A stretch of 64,000 nucleotides of DNA from Verrucomicrobiales bacterium (GCA_016795505.1 JAEUHH010000010.1:1-64000), one strand, 5' to 3'; shown: positions 1-8,890, counted from the first letter of the stretch. Notes: generated from the letters alone by a model not told the origin. Translations and numbers: made by a program.

Positions 1-87
1 CCTCCGGGATGCTCGAGATGCGGGTGGATGGACCGGTGGTATCGCTGCGCTCAACCACCGGCTAATGGCTGTGATGCCTCCGGCATC
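1..87 (+). repeat. REP-type element, left end cut by the window
   Basis: The element reads as a series of short hairpins: the end of a CATCCC/GGGATG hairpin (1-12), a CCGGTGGT...ACCACCGG hairpin (33-61) and a GATGCC-TCC-GGCATC hairpin (73-87). The same three-hairpin order recurs at 8236-8335 and in clusters on both sides of the transposase gene at 57215-57661. That makes it a dispersed member of the REP family probably mobilised by that transposase. Confidence 0.8.
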
Positions 88-260
88 CAATCGGCAGGGC
101 AATCGACCCGACGCCCTTAATCCCGTGCCATTCGGGTCTGAGCGGGATTCCAGTGGCGTCCGAGTGCTTCCGCCGCGCCGCCTCCGGTCGCGCCATCGTC
201 TGCGCTGGCCGCTTCTTCGATCTGGACGGCAGGGATGCGGGAGGTAGACTCTCGCCAGGC

Positions 261-440
261 ATGAAACGCAAACCTCTGCACCAACCGCCTCCCGAGATCC
301 GCGAGGCCGAGGCCATGGCTCCGGAGAGCCGGCGCGGGGCCCGCAACAAATACCGCCGCCGCGACACCCATCGCTGGACGGCCGACGACCTGGAGAGATT
401 CCTTCGTGAGAACGAACGTCATCGGGGCACGGGGGGGTGA
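261..440 (+). CDS. Possible small hypothetical protein (59 aa)
   Basis: A short basic reading frame that starts MKRKPLHQPP and ends in a TADDLERFLRE-like helical stretch. No family is recognised. A GGGAGG stretch lies about 17 nt upstream, too far for a good ribosome site. The frame ends just where a different frame with transposase-like character begins (437-571), so the two could be pieces of one decayed gene. It may also be a chance open frame in high-GC DNA. Confidence 0.25.
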   Translation: MKRKPLHQPPPEIREAEAMAPESRRGARNKYRRRDTHRWTADDLERFLRENERHRGTGG

Positions 441-571
441 CGTTCCAGGGCCACCTGGATGGGGCCGTCTTTCGACTTCACGATCTTGCGGACGACGAGG
501 TGACGAACAGCGTCGAGCGGGCACTCGCTCTCTATTGTAACCAGTGGCAGCACCGCCCCCGAATTAAATAG
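437..571 (+). pseudogene. Possible C-terminal remnant of an integrase-type transposase
   Basis: In this frame the translation contains the run SVERALALYCNQWQHRP before a stop codon. It resembles the C-terminal end of IS481/IS3-like DDE transposases, where a SVERALxxYxxxYNxxRP-type stretch follows the catalytic core. No start codon with context and no catalytic residues are present, and the upstream frame is different. If the reading is right, this is a fragment of a dead insertion sequence. The match is a judgement by eye over about 40 residues. Confidence 0.25.
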
Positions 572-854
572 CTGAGGAGGCAGATGAAAGCGGCGGCGGC
601 GCAGCGGCGCAGGGGCAGGGAAATCGGTGACAAAGGAATGGGGACAGGGGAACGGCGATTGGCGATCAGGGATTGGCGATCTGCGATCCGAGGTTTGGAA
701 GATTGGAGTTTCCAAGATTGGAATGTGTTTCGGATTTCGAGCATCGGATTTCGAGTTTCCGCCGTCAGGCGGCGCTTCGGCTTTCGGATTTCCGCCATCA
801 GGTGGCCTTCCGATGGTTGTCAGGCGGGGCGGGTTGCGCTATGGGGTGGGCCTC
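572..854. repeat. Intergenic region with degenerate GATTGG/CGGATTTCG-type repeats
   Basis: The stretch holds quasi-periodic text such as GATTGGCGATC repeated at about 7-bp multiples (655-700), followed by TGTTTCGGATTTCGAG (726-741) and GCCGTCAGGCGGCGC (762-776). A similar run lies at 5150-5285 in the same orientation, so the restriction-modification operon has related repeats on both sides. An open frame runs from position 627 through this region into the methyltransferase, but the repeat-derived residues are unlikely to be translated. Confidence 0.65.
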
Positions 855-2513
855 ATGCCGCCCTCTCGCTACGACGATCTCTCCCACGAAGAGCTGGTGC
901 GCCTGCTGGAGGCGCGCGACCGGCGGGATGCGACCCGCTACGGGCTGGTCTGGGAGGCGAATGAGATCGAGCGGGACCGGGCCATCAATGACGACTTCGT
1001 GGCGCTGGATCTGGACCCGGACCTGAGCACGCCGCCGGGCGAGGGGCCTGCGGGCGGCTGGCGCAACCTGATCATCGAGGGCGACAACTTCGACGCGCTG
1101 CGCTACCTGCGCATGACCCACGCGGGCCGGGTGCGGTGCATCTACATCGACCCGCCCTACAACACGGGGAACCGCGACTTCGTCTACAATGACCGCTACG
1201 TGGACGCGACCGACGCCTGGCGGCACTCGACCTGGTGCGAGTTCATGTACCAACGCCTCTCCCTGGCCAAAGATCTCCTCACCCAGGATGGCGTCATCTT
1301 CGTTTCCATCGACGACAATGAGGTGTTTTCCCTCGGGCTGCTGATGCAGAAGGTGTTCGGAGAGGGGAATTTCGTTGGGAACATTATTTGGCAGAAGATT
1401 TTTTCGCCGAAAAACACAGCAAAACACTTCTCAGCCGATCACGATTTCATTATTGCGTTCGCGTTGGATGGTGACGCGTGGAGGCCCAATCTTCTACCTC
1501 GGTCGGAGGCGTCGATCGAGAGATATAAAAACCCCGATAATGATCCGAGGGGCCCGTGGACTTCTGGTGATGTACAGGCGCGAAATCCCTATTCGCTGGG
1601 AATCTATCCAATCACCTGCCCGTCTGGTCGAGTGATTCCCGGTCCCAGCAAGGGCTCCTATTGGCGGGTTTCGGCCGAAAAGCTAAAGGAATTGGACGCA
1701 GATGGGCGCATTTGGTGGGGAAAAGACGGAAACGGAGTGCCTCGAATTAAGCGCTTCCTTTCCGAGGTGATCGAAGGACGGGTGCCCCAAACTATCTGGT
1801 ACCACACTGAGGTCGGCAGTACCCAAGATGCGAAGAAGGAACTTTTGGCAGCGATGGATTACGGGGATTCCGCGCCCGTTTTCTCCACCCCCAAGCCCCT
1901 CGCCCTGATGGACCGCATCCTCCGCATCGCGACCGGTCCAGACGATCTGGTGCTGGACTTCTTCGCGGGCTCGGGGACGACGGCGCACGCGGTCCTCAAG
2001 CTGAATGCGGAGGATGGGGGGCGGCGGCGCTTCATCCTGGTGTCGAATGCGGAGGCGACGGAGGCCGAGCCGGACAAGAACCTGTGCCGCGATGTGTGCG
2101 CGCGGCGGGTGGGCCGGGCGATCGCGGGCTACGGGGCGCACCCACCGCTGCCGGGCGACTATGCCTACCTGCGCTGCACGAAGATCCGCCGGGGCCGCCT
2201 GCTCTCGCTGGCCCATGAGCAGGTCTGGACGGCGCTGCAACTGATGCACGGCGAGTCCCTGCACCCCTACCAGCCGGGGGCGGCGGTGCAGATGCGGCCA
2301 CCGGCGGCCGATGGGGACGCGGCGCTCTACTACGTGCCGAAGGTGACGACACGGGCACTGGAGGCGCTGGCCGAGGCGGCGGCCGGGCACCCGGCCGGGG
2401 GCATCTGCTACTCGTGGCAGCCGGATCTGGTGCGGGTGCGCCTGCGGTCGGGCCAGCTGGAGCACGCGGGCATCCCGGAGGCACTGGCCCGGAAATTCCG
2501 CCTCGGGCGCTGA
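855..2513 (+). CDS. Type III-like site-specific DNA adenine methyltransferase (Mod)
   Basis: The protein (552 aa) has DPPYNTG at residues 99-105 (catalytic motif IV of N6-adenine methyltransferases) followed by FAGSGTT at about 370-376 (AdoMet-binding motif I). This IV-then-I order is that of beta-class enzymes such as type III Mod subunits. Residues about 175-335 between the motifs should hold the target-recognition domain. That stretch is clearly AT-richer than the rest, which suggests domain exchange. The start at 855 was chosen because upstream in-frame codons lie in repeat sequence; 813 is an alternative. The helicase-nuclease gene begins 99 bp downstream on the same strand, so together they form a restriction-modification operon. 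Confidence 0.9.
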   Translation: MPPSRYDDLSHEELVRLLEARDRRDATRYGLVWEANEIERDRAINDDFVALDLDPDLSTPPGEGPAGGWRNLIIEGDNFDALRYLRMTHAGRVRCIYIDPPYNTGNRDFVYNDRYVDATDAWRHSTWCEFMYQRLSLAKDLLTQDGVIFVSIDDNEVFSLGLLMQKVFGEGNFVGNIIWQKIFSPKNTAKHFSADHDFIIAFALDGDAWRPNLLPRSEASIERYKNPDNDPRGPWTSGDVQARNPYSLGIYPITCPSGRVIPGPSKGSYWRVSAEKLKELDADGRIWWGKDGNGVPRIKRFLSEVIEGRVPQTIWYHTEVGSTQDAKKELLAAMDYGDSAPVFSTPKPLALMDRILRIATGPDDLVLDFFAGSGTTAHAVLKLNAEDGGRRRFILVSNAEATEAEPDKNLCRDVCARRVGRAIAGYGAHPPLPGDYAYLRCTKIRRGRLLSLAHEQVWTALQLMHGESLHPYQPGAAVQMRPPAADGDAALYYVPKVTTRALEALAEAAAGHPAGGICYSWQPDLVRVRLRSGQLEHAGIPEALARKFRLGR

Positions 2514-2612
2514 GCGCCCGCCCCCCGGGATGGACTGTCCGACTGGATGAGCCCGCTTTTGAAGAAACTGAACCACCGATCCTCAACGCCGATCTGAAAC
2601 GCCCGCTACCCG

Positions 2613-5132
2613 ATGCCTGCGCTGACGCTAAAACCTTTCCAGAAAGAAGCCGTGGCCAGCGGGCTGGCGCTGTTCACCCACGCGAAGCAGCAACTGGATG
2701 CGCTGCCGCCGGATGATGCGGAGGGCCGGGAGACGGTGGTGGCTCACCACGGCCACCTGCTCATCGAGGCGCCGACGGGATCGGGCAAGACGCTGATGGC
2801 GGGGACGCTGCTGGAGCAGTTCTCGCAGGAGGACGGGGTGGCGTGGTTCTGGTTCGCGCCCTTCAAAGGCGTGGTGGGCCAGACGGAGCAGGGGCTGCGC
2901 GCGCAATTCGCCGGGCTGCGGGTGCGGGACCTGACGGCGGACCGCCACGCGGAGGGCTCGCGGAGCGGGGATGTCTTTGTGACGACATGGCAGACGGTGG
3001 CGACGCGGGTAACAGACAGCCGCAATGTGCGCAAGACGACGGAGGCGGCGGAGTCGGTGGATGCGCTGGTGGAGCGGCTGCGCCGGGCAGGTCTGCGGAT
3101 CGGGGTGGTGGTGGACGAGGCGCACCATGGATTCCACGGGCAGACGCTGGCTTTCCAATTTTTCCGCGACGTGCTGCGGGCGGACTACACGGTGCTGGTG
3201 ACGGCGACGCCGGACGACCGGGAGATGAAGGCGTATGAGAAGGCGATGGGGCTGCCGCAACTGAACCGGATCGCGATCTCGCGGCAAGAGGCGGTGGATG
3301 CGGGGCTGATCAAGGAAGGGATCAAGTGTGTGGCCTACTTTGTGACGGGGCAGGACGAGCGGGCGGAGCGGCTGGTGGACTTCGAGGGGACGGCGCTGGC
3401 CGACGGGGTGCGGCAGCACCGCCGGGTGCAGGCGGAACTGGCGGCGGCGAAGATAGATCTGGTGCCGCTGCTGCTGGTGCAGGTGGACTCGCGGGACCGT
3501 GACGTGGCCTGGGCAAAGAAGCGACTGCTGGCGCTGGGCTTTGCGGAATCGGAGATCGCGACGCACACGGCGAAGGAGCCGGACAAGGACCTGCTGGCGC
3601 TGGCGAACGACGAGGGGCGGCAGGTGCTAATCTTCAAGATGGCGGTGGCGCTGGGCTTTGATTGTCCGCGGGCCTTTACGCTGGTGACGATCCGGGAGGC
3701 GAAGGACGTGGACTTCGGGGTGCAACTGGTGGGCCGCATCCTGCGGGTGCATCGGCGGCTCCAGGGGCGGAAGGTGCCGGACTCGCTGCGATACGGGTAT
3801 GTGTTCCTGGGCGATGCGGCGATCCAGTCGGGTCTGGACTCGGCGGCACAGCGGATGAATGCGATCCAGACGCAGTACGCAACGATCAGCCGGACGACGA
3901 CGCTGGTGAATCTGGGAGGGCGGCTGCACGCGCAGACGATCGGGCGGGATGGGCAGACGCATCTGCTGCCGATCCCAACGCCGGAGGTGGCCTCGCCGGA
4001 GGGGGAGGCGGAGGGCCTCGAAGCGACAGCCGCCCCGATCACAGCGATGGAAAAGACGCCATGGGACTGGGTGGCGGAGGCGGATGATCAGGGTGTTTTT
4101 GCGCTGGAGGTGGTGGATGCGGTGGATCATGGGCCGCTTTTCGCGAAAAAGGAGCCGGACCGGACCCTGGCCGCGCCGTCGCACCGGACGAAGGGCGGGC
4201 GCTACCAGTACGAGCTGCGCAAGGGCGTGCCGACGGAGTTTTACACGGAAACGCTGCCGCCGCCCGAGGCGCTGGAGGTGGCGGAGGAGGAGTGCGCGCG
4301 GGAATTTTCCGTGACGGCGGAAGACATCGTGTCCGCGCTGGCGGGAAGCATCCGGGTGCAGCGGAAGACGGTGGAGCTATTCACCCAACAGATGGAGCTG
4401 GAACTGGTGAAGGCGAAGCTGTCACCGGAGGAACTGGCGGAGGAGGCGGAGAAGCTGCTGGTGCGGCAACCGCAGTATTTCGACCCGAAGTCGCTACGGG
4501 AGGCGCTGGTGACGCAATTCCAGAAGGTGATGGACCGGATGGGATTCGACGAGGCGGACGATGTGGAGAAGGTGGAACAGATGCTGAACCACGTCCTGGT
4601 GCATCACCGCGAAACGCTCTACACGGCGCAGCGGAAGGCGCTGCGCAGCCACATGGTGGTGCAGAAAGCGGCGCCGCTGCCGGACTTTTATTCTTCGCAT
4701 GAGCCGCTGCGGCGCTCGCGGGCCAATGTGTATGGGGTGATGCCACCTGACCTGAACACGTGGGAGACGGAGTTTGCCACGGTGCTGGACCTCGACGCGA
4801 CGGGGACGGTGCTGTGGTGGCACCGGAACCCGGTGCGGCAACCGTGGTCGGTGGAGGTGATGACGCTGACGGGGAAATCGTTTTTTCCCGACTTCGTGAT
4901 CGGCGTCCAGAACCGCCGCCGGCCGGATCACGCCCTGCTGGCCGACACGAAATGGCAATTCGAGACGGACTCGGAGGTGCAGAAGCTGATCGCGGAGCAC
5001 GCCAAGTATGGGCGGGCGCTGATCGTGACGCGGAACTCGGCGCACCGGTGGACGAAAGTCCAGTATGACGAGAATCGCCGCCGGGCGGTGTTCGGCGGGG
5101 AGTTTTTTGTGGAAGATGCGGTGGGGTTCTGA
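2613..5132 (+). CDS. Type III-like restriction subunit (Res): SF2 helicase with C-terminal nuclease
   Basis: The protein (839 aa) has a superfamily 2 helicase core: Walker A APTGSGKT at 53-60, DEAH at 168-171, TAT at 197-199, and a motif VI-like run with GRILRVHRR. The C-terminus carries PD at 759-760 and ADTK at 777-780, the pattern of a PD-(D/E)xK nuclease, followed by a basic segment. Family knowledge: such Res subunits translocate on DNA after ATP hydrolysis and cleave when partner Mod sites are unmodified. It follows mod directly. Codon use and GC are like the genome, unlike the centre of mod. Confidence 0.9.
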   Translation: MPALTLKPFQKEAVASGLALFTHAKQQLDALPPDDAEGRETVVAHHGHLLIEAPTGSGKTLMAGTLLEQFSQEDGVAWFWFAPFKGVVGQTEQGLRAQFAGLRVRDLTADRHAEGSRSGDVFVTTWQTVATRVTDSRNVRKTTEAAESVDALVERLRRAGLRIGVVVDEAHHGFHGQTLAFQFFRDVLRADYTVLVTATPDDREMKAYEKAMGLPQLNRIAISRQEAVDAGLIKEGIKCVAYFVTGQDERAERLVDFEGTALADGVRQHRRVQAELAAAKIDLVPLLLVQVDSRDRDVAWAKKRLLALGFAESEIATHTAKEPDKDLLALANDEGRQVLIFKMAVALGFDCPRAFTLVTIREAKDVDFGVQLVGRILRVHRRLQGRKVPDSLRYGYVFLGDAAIQSGLDSAAQRMNAIQTQYATISRTTTLVNLGGRLHAQTIGRDGQTHLLPIPTPEVASPEGEAEGLEATAAPITAMEKTPWDWVAEADDQGVFALEVVDAVDHGPLFAKKEPDRTLAAPSHRTKGGRYQYELRKGVPTEFYTETLPPPEALEVAEEECAREFSVTAEDIVSALAGSIRVQRKTVELFTQQMELELVKAKLSPEELAEEAEKLLVRQPQYFDPKSLREALVTQFQKVMDRMGFDEADDVEKVEQMLNHVLVHHRETLYTAQRKALRSHMVVQKAAPLPDFYSSHEPLRRSRANVYGVMPPDLNTWETEFATVLDLDATGTVLWWHRNPVRQPWSVEVMTLTGKSFFPDFVIGVQNRRRPDHALLADTKWQFETDSEVQKLIAEHAKYGRALIVTRNSAHRWTKVQYDENRRRAVFGGEFFVEDAVGF

Positions 5133-5149
5133 GAGGGAGGCCGAGGAGG

Positions 5150-5285
5150 GGCGATGTGGGATGGGTGATCTGGGATTTGCGACCTGGGATTTGCAGTTTG
5201 GACATTGGGAGATTCGAAGCTTTGAATTTGTTTCGGATTTAGAGCTTCGAATTTCGGCTTTCCGCCTCAGGCGGCGCGGTTCCCG
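5150..5285. repeat. Degenerate intergenic repeat downstream of the RM operon
   Basis: Text such as GGGATTTGCGACCTGGGATTTGC and TGTTTCGGATTTAGAG (5229-5244), then CCTCAGGCGGCGCGG, parallels 726-780 upstream of mod in the same orientation. About 40 of the last 55 positions agree by eye. It also lies directly downstream of the convergent gene at 5287. No strong hairpin with a T-run was seen, so a terminator is not claimed. Confidence 0.6.
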
Positions 5286-5286
5286 G

Positions 5287-6573
5287 TTACGGCCCGCCTT
5301 TTGGCTTGGCGGCGGGTTTCCGGGTGATCTTTTCCTTGATCTCGGTCAGGAGTTCCCGCTTTTCATCCAGGCCGACGATGCCGTCGTTCTCTCCGAGTTG
5401 TCCCAAGATCAATCCAACGGCTCCGGCTTCATCTCGGGCGGTCTGCATCGCGGTCAGGGTGCCGGGCTGGGTCTCGGGGACGAGACCGGCGGGCTTTCTG
5501 CCGGAGGCGGTCCACTCCAGCAGAACGGGGCGGCCATTCGCCTTGCTCATCCAGCCGGGCAGGGTGTCGGCCGCTTTCTGCTGAACCTCATCGGGACTCG
5601 GGGCGAAGAAGGAGATGACCACGATGGCATCGACCTCGGGCGGTACGGGCAGGGTCTGGACGCGTCCGCGCGGCTTTTCGACAAAGGCGCCCCAAAACTG
5701 CAGCTTGGGCATGGCTTGATGGACTTTGTTGCCAAAGGCGGTCAGATCGGCCGGGGTGAAGCCGGCAAAATAGGGTCCGCGCCACATCAGGCCCAGGACG
5801 ACGTCGTGGTTGGCCACGGCCAGGGGGATGGCGGTCCTTTCGGCTGCGTCGAGGGTCTCGCCGCTGAATCCGAGGATGACTTTCAAGCCGAGCCGTTTGG
5901 CTTCCTGGATGACGGCATCACCGCCATCGATCCAGCCCATGTCGATGACGAGATTGGACTCTTTGGGGAACTGGGCGAGCACTTTGGGGCTCCAAACCAG
6001 GTGGCCGAGATAGCCGTCGGCAGCCGGATCGGCCCCGGTCGCCGCGGCAGAGAGGCGCTGGAGGGAGGTGCCGAGGGCATCGCGGGCGGCTTTTACTTTC
6101 AGGGCATCGTCCAGGCGGTTTTGGGTGGTGAGCAGGGTCTGGTAGTCGGCCAGTTTCTGGTCCTGGGCCTTGAGGAGGGGCTCGGCGGCGGCGGCGCGAT
6201 CGGCGTCGAGTTTTGCCTTGGCGGTGCGGTAGGTGGCGCGGAGTTGTCGAAGGGGGGAGGGGGTATCGGGTGCGTCCTGGTCGGGAACGCCCTTGGACTC
6301 GGTGATGCGGGTCTTCTCCTCTCGATAGACGACGGCGCTGTCGAGGTCGCCCCGCCGGGCGGCGTCTTCCTGGGCGCGGTCCAGGGCTCCCTGAAATTTC
6401 AGATTCAGATCGCCGACTGCCACCTCGTGGGAAAAGGTGACGCTCTGCTGGAACACGGTCTGGAAGTCCGACTGGAGAACGGCGAGGCGGGCTTCCACTT
6501 CGGTCGGATTGTTCGCCTGGGCGACGAGCAGGAGAGGAGACAGGCAAAGGATGAGGGTGAGAAGCGTCTTCAT
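5287..6573 (-). CDS. Secreted protein with coiled-coil-like N-half, function unknown
   Basis: The start at 6573 gives a clean signal peptide (MKTLLTLILCLSPLLLVAQA) and a protein of 428 aa. Residues about 25-190 are rich in Ala, Glu, Gln and Lys with heptad-like spacing, as in a coiled coil. The second half has alternating hydrophobic strands and helices (for example LVIDMGWIDGG, KVILGFSGETLD, DVVLGLMWRGPY) that look like a TIM-barrel arrangement of a glycoside-hydrolase type. No catalytic motif could be assigned. It is divergent from the permease gene at 6840, with heptanucleotide repeats between them. Confidence 0.7.
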   Translation of the reverse strand: MKTLLTLILCLSPLLLVAQANNPTEVEARLAVLQSDFQTVFQQSVTFSHEVAVGDLNLKFQGALDRAQEDAARRGDLDSAVVYREEKTRITESKGVPDQDAPDTPSPLRQLRATYRTAKAKLDADRAAAAEPLLKAQDQKLADYQTLLTTQNRLDDALKVKAARDALGTSLQRLSAAATGADPAADGYLGHLVWSPKVLAQFPKESNLVIDMGWIDGGDAVIQEAKRLGLKVILGFSGETLDAAERTAIPLAVANHDVVLGLMWRGPYFAGFTPADLTAFGNKVHQAMPKLQFWGAFVEKPRGRVQTLPVPPEVDAIVVISFFAPSPDEVQQKAADTLPGWMSKANGRPVLLEWTASGRKPAGLVPETQPGTLTAMQTARDEAGAVGLILGQLGENDGIVGLDEKRELLTEIKEKITRKPAAKPKGGP

Positions 6574-6670
6574 GGCGTTGGATCCGAAGCCTGACTGGAG
6601 CATGGGAAAGGGGAGCGTCAAGGCACAACGCTGTCTGCCGCGAATGGCTGGGATGATCCGGTGATTTGCG

Positions 6671-6749
6671 ATGGGTGATGGGTGATGGGTGATTCGAGCC
6701 GCCCGATCCACGTTCCAAGATCCAAGATCCAAGATCCAAGATCCAAGAT
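6671..6749. repeat. Two heptanucleotide arrays
   Basis: ATGGGTG occurs three times in tandem at 6671-6691 and CCAAGAT five times at 6715-6749, in the spacer between two divergent genes. A two-unit copy of the second heptamer lies in reverse orientation at 46373-46386, and another heptamer (GACTTCT x3) at 57932-57952. They resemble the short tandemly repeated repetitive sequences (STRR) long known from cyanobacterial intergenic DNA. Any effect on the promoters here is unknown. Confidence 0.85.
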
Positions 6750-6839
6750 CCACCTTGCGCCGGGAGGCGGAATTCGATACTCCTCAGGCGCCGTCCTCCG
6801 GCGGATCGCCCTTTTTTCCCACTCCCCCACTTCCTTCTC

Positions 6840-8204
6840 GTGAGCCCCTTCCTCATCCTACTCATCGGCATGGCCGTCGTCATCGGCGGGGTCCTGGTGC
6901 TGCGGCTGCATGCCTTCCTCGCCCTGCTGCTGGCGGCGCTGACGGTGGCGGCGCTGACCCCGGTCGGCCCGGACGCGCCGGCGGCGATCGAACGCGTCGC
7001 CCAGGGGCTGGGCAAGGGCTTTTCCAATCTCGCCATCCTCATCTCCATGGCGGCGATCATCGGCAAGTGCCTGCTGGACTCGGGCGGGGCGGAGCGCATC
7101 GTGATCTCGCTGCGGCGGCTCTTTGGGGAAAAGGGCACGCCGGCGGCTTTTGCGGCGAGCGGGTTTACCCTGGGCATCCCGGTCTTTTTCGACACGGTGT
7201 TCTACCTGCTGATGCCGCTGGGCAAGGCGCTGCGGATGAAGACGGGCCGCGACTACCTGCTCTACATCCTGGCGATCGTGTGCGGGGCGACCATGGCCCA
7301 CTCGCTGGTGCCGCCCACGCCGGGACCGCTGCTGGTGGCGGAGCACCTGGGGGTGGATCTGGGGGTGATGATGCTGGGCGGCATCGCGGTGGGGGCCATC
7401 ACGGTGGTGTGCGGCTATCTCTACGCCCTGTGGGCCAACCGCCGCTGGGAGATCCCGCTGCGGCCGTCGGCGGAGCTGTCTGAGGAGGACTTGCAGGCGA
7501 TGCAGGGGCGCGACGAGTCGCAATTGCCGTCGTTTTTCTTTTCCATCCTGCCCATCCTGCTGCCGCTGGTGCTGGTGGGCGGCCAGACGGTGGCGAAGGC
7601 CGCGGGGCATCCGCTGCGCTTTTTCGAGGTGGCGGGGGAGAAGAATCTCGCCCTCGTGCTGTCGGCGGTGGCGGCGATGATCCTGGTGATGGTGCAGAAG
7701 CGCCGCTCGCTCCAGGACATGGGCGAGTCGATCGGCTCGGCGCTGGCGAGTGGGGGGGTGATCCTGCTGATCACGTCGGCGGGCACGGCCTTTGGCACGG
7801 TGCTGGAGCAGAGCGGCATCGCGAAGGCGGTGGCCGACCTGATGCCGGAGGGGCGATCGATGCTCCTCATCCTGGTGGCCTACGGGGTGACGGCGGCGGT
7901 GCGGACGGCGCAGGGCTCGGCCACGGTGGCGATGATCACGGCGGTGGGCATCGTGGGGCCGATCGCGGCGACGGTGGCGCTGGATTTTCACCCGGTCTAT
8001 CTGGCGCTGGCGATCGGCTGCGGCTCGAAGCCGGTGATGTGGGCGAATGACAGTGGCTTTTGGATCATCGGCCGGATGTCGGGCATGACGCCGATGGAGA
8101 CGTTCAAGACGGCGAGCGTGCAGATGCTGGTGATGTCCGCCGCGGGTCTGGCCGCGGTGCTGCTGGGGGCGACTCTGCTGCCGATGAAGCTGCCGCTGCC
8201 GTGA
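6840..8204 (+). CDS. GntP-family gluconate/sugar-acid permease
   Basis: A 454-aa integral membrane protein with a GTG start and about a dozen hydrophobic segments. The stretches GIPVFFDTVFYLLMPL, LVPPTPGPLLVAEHLGVD and GCGSKPVMWANDSGFWII are typical of GntP/GntT permeases, which take up gluconate or related sugar acids by proton symport. The length is normal for the family. The substrate cannot be read from sequence. The NAD-dependent epimerase and sialidase genes downstream suggest a sugar-acid or sialic-acid-related role, but an 847-bp repeat-filled gap separates them, so co-transcription is uncertain. Confidence 0.9.
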   Translation: MSPFLILLIGMAVVIGGVLVLRLHAFLALLLAALTVAALTPVGPDAPAAIERVAQGLGKGFSNLAILISMAAIIGKCLLDSGGAERIVISLRRLFGEKGTPAAFAASGFTLGIPVFFDTVFYLLMPLGKALRMKTGRDYLLYILAIVCGATMAHSLVPPTPGPLLVAEHLGVDLGVMMLGGIAVGAITVVCGYLYALWANRRWEIPLRPSAELSEEDLQAMQGRDESQLPSFFFSILPILLPLVLVGGQTVAKAAGHPLRFFEVAGEKNLALVLSAVAAMILVMVQKRRSLQDMGESIGSALASGGVILLITSAGTAFGTVLEQSGIAKAVADLMPEGRSMLLILVAYGVTAAVRTAQGSATVAMITAVGIVGPIAATVALDFHPVYLALAIGCGSKPVMWANDSGFWIIGRMSGMTPMETFKTASVQMLVMSAAGLAAVLLGATLLPMKLPLP

Positions 8205-8235
8205 GGCGCGCTCGATCGCGTCGCCTGCTGGTGCT

Positions 8236-8335
8236 GGCATCCCTGCCGGGATGCTCGGATGGGTCGCGGATGGACCGGTGGTGTCGCTCGTGCCTCGCTC
8301 AACCACCGGCAAATGGCTGTGATGCCTGCGGCATC
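8236..8335 (+). repeat. REP-type three-hairpin element
   Basis: A full copy of the element: GCATCCCTGCCGGGATGC (8237-8254), a CCGGTGGT...ACCACCGG hairpin, and GATGCCTGCGGCATC (8321-8335). The middle hairpin has a longer loop than other copies. It matches the repeats on both sides of the transposase at 57215-57661 and the copy at 1-87. Confidence 0.85.
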
Positions 8336-8352
8336 GGCATTGGGGGATTTGT

Positions 8353-8890
8353 GTGAGACTTTTATCTACCGAGGTTGGCCGGATGGTCTCGCGCGGATTA
8401 CACCAAACTCACGCAGAGGCGCGGAGGCGCAGAGGGGAAAATGGTGGGGAATCTTTGAGGTAGGGGGAAGTGCGGGCTTGGGCTGAGTTGGTTTTCGTTT
8501 CAACAAGCCTCTGCGTCTCTGCGTCTCTGCGTGAGACTTTTATCTACGGAGGTTGGCCGGATGACCTGGCGCGGATTACACCAATCTCACGCAGAGGCGC
8601 GGAGGCGCAGAGGGGAAAATGGTGCGGAATCTTTGAGGGAGGTGGGGTGCGTGATTGGCCCAAGTTGGTTTTCGTTTCAACAAGCCTCCGCGTCTCAGCG
8701 TCTCTGCGTGAGACTTTTATCTACGGAGGCTGGCCGGATGACCTGGCGCGGATTGCACCAATCTCACGCAGAGGCGCGGAGGCGCAGAGGGGGAAAATGG
8801 TGCGGAATCTTTGTGGGGAGAAGTGCGGGCTTGGGCTGAGTTGGTTTTCGTTTCAACAAGCCTCCGCGGCCCTCTGCCTCTCGGCGCCTC
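8353..8890. repeat. Three tandem copies of a 178-bp unit
   Basis: GTGAGACTTTTATCTAC occurs at 8353, 8531 and 8708, giving periods of 178 and 177 bp. Each unit contains a CACGCAGAGGCGCGGAGGCG block and, near its end, the complementary-sense CTCTGCGTCTCTGCG block, so each unit can fold on itself. The copies differ by a few substitutions and small indels. The region 8205-9051 contains no gene that I can support. An open frame runs through the repeats into the epimerase gene but is repeat-derived. Confidence 0.95.

Noticed and set aside
8353-8890. CRISPR or phage tail-fibre repeat
   Set aside because: The 178-bp units are similar throughout, non-coding and self-complementary; no spacers and no reading frame with features.
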